From an uncultured Clostridia bacterium (lineage in GTDB: Bacteria > Bacillota > Clostridia > Oscillospirales > Oscillospiraceae), in assembly GCA_945877365.1 (NCBI GenBank), contig CAMCRV010000009.1, positions 1 through 64,000 of the forward strand: a stretch of DNA of 64,000 bases. The letters are read 5' to 3'. Shown in pieces: positions 8,601 to 13,829 of this stretch (its first letter is position 1; every line of letters begins with the position of its first letter). A program made the position numbers and the translations under genes. Under the pieces are notes generated by a model. The model made no database searches. It was not told the DNA's origin and worked only from the letters and a program-made list of their open reading frames with translations.

Positions 8601-9918
8601 CCTGCTGGCAGCCATGGATATGCGCCGGGAAAAGCACATCCATGCCGTCCCCAACAACACTCCTTTCTGCCGCCCGGAATTTACGAAGAAAATGCGCCGG
8701 GAGGGCTACACCATTCTGGCACCCCAGATGAGTCCCATCCACTTCGCCCTGCTGGAGCCGGTGTTCCGCAGCCACGGCTACAACATGGTGCTGCTGGACA
8801 ACGACAGCCGGGAGGCCATCGACACCGGCCTGAAATTCGTCAACAACGATGCCTGCTTCCCCTCCATCACCGTGGTGGGGCAGATCATGCAGGCGGTGCT
8901 GTCGGGAAAGTACGACACTGACAAGCTGGCAGTGATGATGACCCAGACCGGCGGCTGCTGCCGCGCCAGCAACTATGTGGCCTTCATCCGCCGGGCGCTG
9001 GAAAAGGCATCCTTAAGCCATATTCCCGTGATCTCCCTGAACCTCAACGGCATGGAGAAGAACGAGGGCTTCCAGATCAAGCCCTCCCTGCTGATGGATG
9101 CCGCCCAGGCTGCGGTATGCGGCGACCTGCTGATGCGCTGCCTGTACCGGGTGCGCCCCTACGAGCAGAAATCCGGCTCCGCCAATGCCCTCCATCAGAA
9201 ATGGCAGGAAATCTGCATCGAAACCCTGACCCGGAAGCACACCGTGGGGGACTACGCCAAGCTCTGCGCCGGAATTGTGGCCGCCTTCGATGCCTTCCCC
9301 ATTGACGAGACTCTGCGCAAGCCCCGGGTTGGCGTGGTGGGCGAGATTCTGGTGAAGTATATGCCCCTTGCCAACAACCATCTGGTGGAGCTGCTGGAAC
9401 GGGAGGGTGCCGAAGCCGTGGTGCCGGACCTCATGGACTTTTTGAACTACAGCCTGTACAACGCCACCTACAAGGCAGAATTCCTGGGCACCAGCAAATC
9501 CGGCAGTGCCTTCTCCGAGGCTGGAATTTCGCTGATTCAGCGCATCCGCAAGCCTGCCCTGAAGGCTCTGAAGGCATCCCGGCGGTTTGAGCCTCCCATG
9601 CCTATTGAGGCCATCGCCCAGCAGACCAAGCCCTTCCTGTCCATCGGCAACCAGTACGGCGAGGGCTGGTTCCTGGCCGGAGAGATGATCGAGCTGCTGA
9701 AGTCCGGGGTTCCCAATATCGTGTGCATCCAGCCCTTCGGGTGCCTGCCCAACCATGTGGTGGGCAAAGGTGTCATCAAGGCTCTGAAAAAGCAGTACCC
9801 CCAGGCCAATATCGCCGCGGTGGACTACGACCCCGGCGCCTCGGAGGTCAACCAGCTCAACCGCATCAAGCTGATGCTGGCAGCCGCCCGCCTTGCCGAA
9901 GCCGAAGAAGTGCACTGA
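5680..9918 (+). CDS. Giant 2-hydroxyacyl-CoA dehydratase activase-related protein (two ASKHA domains plus DUF2229 and dehydratase-like region)
   Basis: 1412 residues. Two tandem BcrAD/BadFG-type ATPase domains are visible: RAGIDIGSTTVKLVI (about residue 5) and YLGIDAGSTTTKLALI (about 320). Each carries the Cys pair that holds the [4Fe-4S] cluster between subunits in HgdC-type activators (VCAGGTGSF and ARCGVF; ACSSGCGSF and TRCTVF). A cysteine-rich linker (CGGCSNNCM) follows, then a DUF2229 region (GIPRVLNMYENYPFW) and a C-terminal half resembling the dehydratase or double-cubane-cluster protein family. Such proteins use ATP to drive low-potential electron transfer. No separate dehydratase subunits, CoA-transferase or acyl-CoA dehydrogenase genes are nearby, so the electron acceptor is unknown. 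The start is set by AAGGAGAG eight bases upstream. Confidence 0.88.
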   Translation: MNTYRAGIDIGSTTVKLVILDDDGQLLFGDYRRHHAHTQETLHSLLMEAKGKLGDCVLRTGITGSGSINLGDALNIPFVQEVVAVAAALKAAEPRTDVAIELGGEDAKIIYFTGGLEERMNGVCAGGTGSFIDQMAALLQTDAPGLNEAAKEYKQIYPIAARCGVFAKTDIQPLINEGATKADLAASIFQAVVNQTISGLACGKPIRGTVAFLGGPLHFLTELKAAFIRTLHLTEETAVDPENSHLFAAMGAALETPDAEGVALSSLVETLRRGVCGSFEMPRLEPLFRDEAEYQAFCQRHGKAVVNKAELSSYQGQCYLGIDAGSTTTKLALIGQAGQLLWQFYANNQGNPIRTAQFALGQLQRQLPDSAVITRACSTGYGEALMQAAFHLDEGVVETIAHCTAASFFDPEVDCVLDIGGQDMKCIKLKDGTVDSILLNEACSSGCGSFLENFAVSLGYTAEGFAREALFAPSPVDLGTRCTVFMNSNVKQAQKEGASVPDISAGLAYSVIKNALYKVIKLASAQDLGKHIVVQGGTFHNQAVLRAFEKISGVEATCPDISGLMGAFGAALVARSHSDGTISAMLSLEEIQHLSYTTKSVRCGGCSNNCMLTVNTFSGGRRHISGNRCEKGAGKAGAGEKAPNMVLYKRSRIFDIPSLDEKDAPRGTIGIPRVLNMYENYPFWATFFRELGFRVVLSPFSTRSIYQLGMESIPSESECYPAKLSHGHVQWLIDQGVKTIFHPCVFYEHQETKGAQNHYNCPIVVSYAENLKNNVEAIGNGSVHYIRPFIAFTSEHTAADRLVKTAAEEWNIPEGEVRKAVSAAWKAQQQAKADIRAEGARLLEQMQREGKRGIVLAGRPYHIDPEINHGIPELIASYGLYVFTEDSLPYDQKEELSLRVVDQWVYHSRLYKAAKFVGSRDDLELIQLNSFGCGLDAVTTDQVSEILEQNNKLYTLLKIDEVSNLGAVRIRIRSLLAAMDMRREKHIHAVPNNTPFCRPEFTKKMRREGYTILAPQMSPIHFALLEPVFRSHGYNMVLLDNDSREAIDTGLKFVNNDACFPSITVVGQIMQAVLSGKYDTDKLAVMMTQTGGCCRASNYVAFIRRALEKASLSHIPVISLNLNGMEKNEGFQIKPSLLMDAAQAAVCGDLLMRCLYRVRPYEQKSGSANALHQKWQEICIETLTRKHTVGDYAKLCAGIVAAFDAFPIDETLRKPRVGVVGEILVKYMPLANNHLVELLEREGAEAVVPDLMDFLNYSLYNATYKAEFLGTSKSGSAFSEAGISLIQRIRKPALKALKASRRFEPPMPIEAIAQQTKPFLSIGNQYGEGWFLAGEMIELLKSGVPNIVCIQPFGCLPNHVVGKGVIKALKKQYPQANIAAVDYDPGASEVNQLNRIKLMLAAARLAEAEEVH

Positions 9919-9983
9919 AATTTTTCTGGATTTTTCTTCCAAACCGTACTATAATGCAGAAAACAGCAGACAGGAGGCAGATC

Positions 9984-10454
9984 ATGAGACGACGGGACCG
10001 GGAAGTCACAGACCACCAGGCCATTGAGGCCTTTCTCCGCCGGGAGCAGATTCTGCGGGTGGCCTTTTATGACCAGGGGGATATCTACATCGTCCCCGTG
10101 AACTACGGCTTCACCTGCGATGGAGGTGGCTTTACCTTCTATTTCCACGGCGCACAGGCCGGACGGAAATATGCGCTGAGCCGGGAATGCCCCACCGTGG
10201 GCTTTGAAATTGACGGCGGCTACCGGCCTGTGGCCGGAAACACCGCCTGCGAATTCACCGCGCAATTCCAGAGCGTCATCGGCACCGGAGTCCTCCGGCT
10301 TCTGTCTGACCGGCAGGAAAAGATCGCCGGGCTGAACGCCGTAATGCGCCAGATTTCCGGCAAGGACGGCTGGGACTACCCTGATGCCATGGTGGACAGC
10401 ACCGCCGTGTACTGCCTGCAAGCAAAGGCTCTGTCCTGCAAGGCAAAGCAATAG
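9984..10454 (+). CDS. Pyridoxamine 5'-phosphate oxidase-like flavin-binding protein (NimA-type)
   Basis: 156 residues with the split-barrel fold pattern of the PNPOx-like family: MRRRDREVTDHQAIEAFLR, then RVAFYDQGDIYIVPVNYGF, FYFHGAQAGRKYALSREC and VGFEID. This is typical of the FMN-binding group that includes 5-nitroimidazole reductases (Nim). It probably binds FMN and reduces an unknown small molecule; resistance to nitroimidazoles cannot be inferred from sequence. The start at 9984 has AGGAGG six bases upstream. A -10-like TATAAT lies at 9950-9955. The EamA-type gene follows 24 bases later and is probably cotranscribed. Confidence 0.82.
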   Translation: MRRRDREVTDHQAIEAFLRREQILRVAFYDQGDIYIVPVNYGFTCDGGGFTFYFHGAQAGRKYALSRECPTVGFEIDGGYRPVAGNTACEFTAQFQSVIGTGVLRLLSDRQEKIAGLNAVMRQISGKDGWDYPDAMVDSTAVYCLQAKALSCKAKQ

Positions 10455-10478
10455 AAAACGAAACAGGAGGCTTCCGTT

Positions 10479-10892
10479 ATGTGGATGATTCTGGCAATTC
10501 TTTCCGCCGTGTTTGCGGCTCTGACCTCTATTCTGGCCAAGGTGGGCATTGAGGGGGTCAGCTCCAATCTGGCCACCGCCATCCGTACCTGCGTGGTGCT
10601 GGTGATGGCATGGGGCATGGTGTTCCTGACGGACGCTCAGGGCGGCCTCTCCTCCATCTCCCGGAAGAGCTGGATCTTTCTGATTCTCTCCGGCATGGCC
10701 ACCGGCGCATCCTGGCTGTGCTATTACAAAGCTCTGCAATTAGGGGATGCCTCCAAGGTGGTGCCCATTGACAAGATGAGCGTGGTCATCACCTTGATTC
10801 TGGCCTTCACCTTCCTCCACGAAAAGGTGACCCTGAAATCCGTGCTGGGCTGTGTCCTGATTGCCGGCGGCACATTGCTGATGGTGCTGTAA
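10479..10892 (+). CDS. Single-domain EamA (drug/metabolite transporter) membrane protein
   Basis: 137 residues with four to five hydrophobic segments and the C-terminal pattern VPIDKMSVVITLILAFTFLH followed by EKVT, typical of one EamA repeat. Most EamA transporters have two such repeats in one chain; single-repeat forms of about 140 residues exist and are thought to dimerise. A good AGGAGG site lies upstream and a strong terminator follows, so it looks like a complete gene rather than a fragment. The substrate is unknown. Confidence 0.85.
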   Translation: MWMILAILSAVFAALTSILAKVGIEGVSSNLATAIRTCVVLVMAWGMVFLTDAQGGLSSISRKSWIFLILSGMATGASWLCYYKALQLGDASKVVPIDKMSVVITLILAFTFLHEKVTLKSVLGCVLIAGGTLLMVL

Positions 10893-10907
10893 CAGAGAAA
10901 AGAATTT

Positions 10908-10948
10908 CCCTCCCTCAGCGGCAAATGCCGCCGGGGGAGGGTCTTTTT
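10908..10948 (+). terminator. Intrinsic terminator after the Nim/EamA pair
   Basis: CCCTCCC pairs with GGGGGAGGG around an inner GCGGC/GCCGC stem (10908-10941), followed by TCTTTTT. Confidence 0.85.
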
Positions 10949-10955
10949 ATACTGA

Positions 10956-11112
10956 TATTCAATTAAAATGTTTCATTCGGTAGAATGGAACATTTTTATA
11001 GGAAGATCATAATGAGACGGGTTTCCATGATTTCTGATTCCAGAAATCATGGAAACGACAACGCCGTCAGGCGGTGTCTTCTCAATAGAATGAAACCATT
11101 CTATTGAGAAAT
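10956..11112. other. Multi-hairpin element, copy 1 (candidate structured RNA or hairpin mobile element)
   Basis: Four predicted hairpins in a gap between convergent genes: 10965-10997 (imperfect), 11021-11056 (15-bp perfect stem, six-base loop), 11062-11073 (CGCC-GTCA-GGCG) and 11079-11110 (14-bp perfect stem, loop AAAC). The joining segment CAACGCCRTCAGGCGGTRTC is shared with copy 2 at 40475-40600, while the two long stems differ in sequence yet stay perfectly paired. The element has no reading frame. The transcribed strand, if any, is not known. Confidence 0.6.
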
Positions 11113-11119
11113 CGTATTA

Positions 11120-11668
11120 CTATGAAAGCTCCAGGCGCATCAGCACCAGCTCCTGCCAGCCGGTTTCCCGGGAGCGGAAGCCCCTGGGGTTGCGTCCGTA
11201 TTCCCGGAAGCCTACACTTTCGTACAGGCCGATGGCACTGCGGTTGTCCGCCACCGCCTGCAGTTCCAGCTGGGTGTAGCCTGCCTCTTTTGCCAGACGA
11301 ATGCAGCTTTCCGTCAAAGCCCGGCCGATGCCCAGCCCCCAGAACGCCTTGGCTACGCTGATGCCGAAATCCGCCCGGTGGCGCACCTTGTATTTGCTGC
11401 CCACCGCATCGATTCCGGCGGTTCCCACCACCTGTCCGTCCACAATAGCCAGCAGCTCCAGTTCGTTTTCCGATTCCTCCAGCTTCCGCAGAAACGCCTC
11501 CTCCCCGGTCAGGTCAAAGGCGTTCTCATCGGGGTAGGACAGCAGAAAGTCCGTCTCCCCGTGGGTCAGCTGGAATACCTCCAGCACCGCCTGAGCGTCC
11601 GCTGCCGTGCCGTTTCGCAGGATACATTCCCTGCCGTCTTTCAATAGAATTGTCTCAAAATAGCGCAA
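11120..11668 (-). CDS. GNAT-family N-acetyltransferase
   Basis: 182 residues. The acetyl-CoA-binding motif A appears as GISVAKAFWGLGIGRALTES (about residues 105-125), followed by the usual GYTQLELQAVADNRSAIGLY pattern and ESVGF near the C-terminus, as in RimI-like and phosphinothricin-type acetyltransferases. The acceptor is unknown. The start is a TTG at 11668, preceded by GAGGTGA that overlaps the end of the upstream gene, which argues for translational coupling in a three-gene leftward operon (11120-13134). Confidence 0.85.
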   Translation of the reverse strand: MRYFETILLKDGRECILRNGTAADAQAVLEVFQLTHGETDFLLSYPDENAFDLTGEEAFLRKLEESENELELLAIVDGQVVGTAGIDAVGSKYKVRHRADFGISVAKAFWGLGIGRALTESCIRLAKEAGYTQLELQAVADNRSAIGLYESVGFREYGRNPRGFRSRETGWQELVLMRLELS

Positions 11669-11679
11669 ACCAAGTCACC

Positions 11680-12432
11680 TCATTTTTTCTTCAGAAGTTT
11701 TTCCACTCCGGCGGCGTCCAGCTGGTTCACCGTGACAAACTTTCCCCCATAAAACACCGCCCAGTTGTTGAACACACAGGGTAAGTTTTTGGCCTGTTCC
11801 AGAGACTGCACATGGATGAATTCCGCCGGGATTTCGGTTTCTGCGCAGAACCTGCGCAGCTTTTCCACCCGATCCGGAATGAAGGGGCACTGGTCATCGT
11901 AGTAAATCGTCAGCTCCTGCCGGTCTATGGATTGTCTTTTGGCGTTTTCCCGGAAACGGGGAAGGCTACCGTCAAAGGACAGCGCCAGCAGCTCATAGCC
12001 ATCGGCGGTGGTATCCACGGTCTGAAAGCCGAATTTCCGGGCAAAGCTCTGATCAGAAAGCCACGCCTTCTGCTTCTGCGCCCCCAGCATACACACCCCG
12101 GATTTTCCCTTTGCTCTGGCATCTGCCAGACAGGATTCCATGAGCCGCCGTCCGTAGCCGTGACCCTTGGGCTCTCCCTGCACCCACAGGCAGTAGATGT
12201 ACAGATAATTCTTCCCCTCCACCGGCACCCACGCGGTTTCCAGAGGGGCGTACTCCACAAAGGCGCATCCGTTTCCCGGCAGCTTCCGGAACACATGACC
12301 CTCCTGCAGCCGCGATGCCAGCCAGCGGCGCTTGGCCTCCACCCCGGGGTGGGGCTTCTTGGTGCGGACGATGCAGCACAGCTGCTCCTGCGCCAGATTT
12401 TCCGGACTTAGATCGATAAACTCTATATCCAT
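11680..12432 (-). CDS. GNAT acetyltransferase with C-terminal YoaP-like domain
   Basis: 250 residues. The N-terminal half has a GNAT fold with the CoA-binding segment EPKGHGYGRRLMESCLADAR (about residues 87-106). The C-terminal part (about 170-250; ELTIYYDDQCPFIPDRVEKL onward) is a thioredoxin-fold-like module as in YoaP proteins, with a conserved Cys-Pro (QCPF). Proteins of this architecture are common in Firmicutes and their substrate is unknown. The start at 12432 follows AAGGTGAG. It is the middle gene of the leftward operon with the flavoprotein and the second GNAT gene. Confidence 0.78.
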   Translation of the reverse strand: MDIEFIDLSPENLAQEQLCCIVRTKKPHPGVEAKRRWLASRLQEGHVFRKLPGNGCAFVEYAPLETAWVPVEGKNYLYIYCLWVQGEPKGHGYGRRLMESCLADARAKGKSGVCMLGAQKQKAWLSDQSFARKFGFQTVDTTADGYELLALSFDGSLPRFRENAKRQSIDRQELTIYYDDQCPFIPDRVEKLRRFCAETEIPAEFIHVQSLEQAKNLPCVFNNWAVFYGGKFVTVNQLDAAGVEKLLKKK

Positions 12433-12441
12433 GCGCTCACC

Positions 12442-13134
12442 TTATTTCCAGGGTCTGCCGCCCCGGTGCCAGCCCTGCTGTTCCCAATAGCTGTAGTCCG
12501 GCTCCATGGGTGGGAAGTGCTTCTGGGCAAAGCCCATCAGGGCAAACCAGAATTTGCCCCGGCTGTTGCAGCCCTGCTGTCCGGCATGACTCAGAATTTT
12601 CCGAGCCAGTACATCGGTCTTTTTGTGAATCTTCTTTTGAATTCCCGGAGGAATTTCCCCGGGCTTGGTGGCCTGCACTCCCAGCCCCAGCTTATAGACT
12701 CTGTGGATGCCCCACATTTCCAGACTGTCCGCCATGTCCCGCACCGTGGACTTCATGCCGCCCCCGGCGGCGGTGGCGATGGAAACCGCCTGCTTTTGGC
12801 TCATCTCCGGTCTGGGGCGGTGAATCATCCACCAGGTGCCAAAGTGATCCAGAAAGCTCATCATCTGCCCCGTGGCGTGGTACACATACACCGGGCTTTC
12901 CAGAATGATGAGATCCGCCTCCAGCATGGCATTTGCCAGCGGTTCCAGCTGGGCATAGTGGGGGCAATGGGTCAGATCCTGCTGAAAGCAGGTGAAGCAG
13001 CCCAGACAGGGCTTGTCAAAATCTCTGGGCAGAAAAAACTCCTGTGTCTGCCAGCCCACCTTCTGCGCCAGCTCCCGCGCCACCATGCAGGTGCTTCCGG
13101 CATGGCTCTGCCCGTGGATAATCACTGTTTTCAT
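12442..13134 (-). CDS. NAD(P)H-dependent flavodoxin-like oxidoreductase
   Basis: 230 residues. The opening MKTVIIHGQSHAGSTCMVAR is the FMN phosphate-binding loop of the NADPH-dependent FMN reductase/flavodoxin-like family. CLGCFTCFQQDLTHCPH (about residues 43-59) is the cysteine motif seen in iron-sulfur flavoproteins and related reductases, and ILESPVYVYHATGQMMSFLD is the conserved second loop. It is probably a cytoplasmic FMN-dependent reductase of quinones or other small electrophiles. The long C-terminal tail (QKHFPPMEPDYSYWEQQGW) is a less common extension. The start at 13134 has AAGGGAG eight bases upstream; a GTG at 13158 gives a longer but less likely form. Confidence 0.82.
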   Translation of the reverse strand: MKTVIIHGQSHAGSTCMVARELAQKVGWQTQEFFLPRDFDKPCLGCFTCFQQDLTHCPHYAQLEPLANAMLEADLIILESPVYVYHATGQMMSFLDHFGTWWMIHRPRPEMSQKQAVSIATAAGGGMKSTVRDMADSLEMWGIHRVYKLGLGVQATKPGEIPPGIQKKIHKKTDVLARKILSHAGQQGCNSRGKFWFALMGFAQKHFPPMEPDYSYWEQQGWHRGGRPWK

Positions 13135-13225
13135 TTCCGGCACTCCCTTCTTTTTCACGTCTAAAATAATAGTATGTGCTTATCGGTTTTACACAGCCGC
13201 TTGATAAATACTATCGGCTTTGCGG

Positions 13226-13368
13226 AATTGACAATTGACAGTTGACAATGGACAATTGAGGAATCCCTTCGGGATGAATGAAAAAATGTGCTGATATCTA
13301 CAGAAATATTTTTAAATCGTCCCGAAGGGACACCATAATTGTCATTTTTCAATTTTCAATTGTCAATT
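13226..13368. repeat. Type D repeat element (AATTGACAATTGAC ends), copy 1
   Basis: The ends are AATTGACAATTGACAG-like and its approximate reverse complement. Internal arms carry GAATCCCTTCGGGAT and GTCCCGAAGGGACACC. Related copies lie at 44604-44752 and 57266-57415. It is non-coding. Confidence 0.75.
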
Positions 13369-13530
13369 TGATAAATAACAATTTGTCACTTTGCTGACTG
13401 AAACCGATATGTACACAATAGTATATATCTTTTTGGTGCAAATGGATAGAGCCAATCTTTCGGCAGATGTGTCAGTTTTTCAGCTGGTTTCCTGCCTACC
13501 CTGGTCGCGGCAAGCACCGCAAAACAATGC

Positions 13531-13801
13531 AGCCAGAAACGGGAGGAGCCTCCCATTTCTGGCTCAATGTGTCAAAAAAGCCTCGCAGAGTTTGCCGCCT
13601 ATGCGGCAAAGAAGATCTAAAGCCGTTTTGTGTCAGGGCGTGTACCTGACACAAAACACATCTCAGGCTGCAAGTGTGGAATATGTTCGCCTACAGCGAA
13701 CATATTCTGCGCGCGGCAGACTGCAAAAAACTGTCGAAAAGCCCCGAAGGGGATTTTCGACAGTCTGAGCCAGAAACGGGAGGAGCCTCCCATTTCTGGC
13801 T
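13531..13801. repeat. Array of six long hairpins downstream of adhE
   Basis: Six inverted repeats in 271 bases: 13531-13564, 13591-13610, 13626-13656, 13679-13707, 13730-13764 and 13768-13801. The first and last are the same 34-base hairpin (AGCCAGAAAC...TTTCTGGCT); the others have unrelated stem sequences. Several are followed by short T- or A-runs, so parts could terminate transcription, but the number is far above what a terminator needs. An ATG-opened frame across this region is a chance reading through the hairpins. Confidence 0.75.
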
Positions 13802-13829
13802 GATGGTGTGTCTGATGTCCTGAAGGAGA

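Noticed and set aside
13391-13768. A 125-residue protein between the type D repeat and adhE
   Set aside because: The frame runs through the hairpin array, so its sequence is dictated by inverted repeats. There is no ribosome site before its ATG and the product resembles no family.
13531-13801. CRISPR array
   Set aside because: Only two of the six hairpins share sequence, spacing is irregular and there are no cas genes. No other stretch in the window shows regularly spaced direct repeats.
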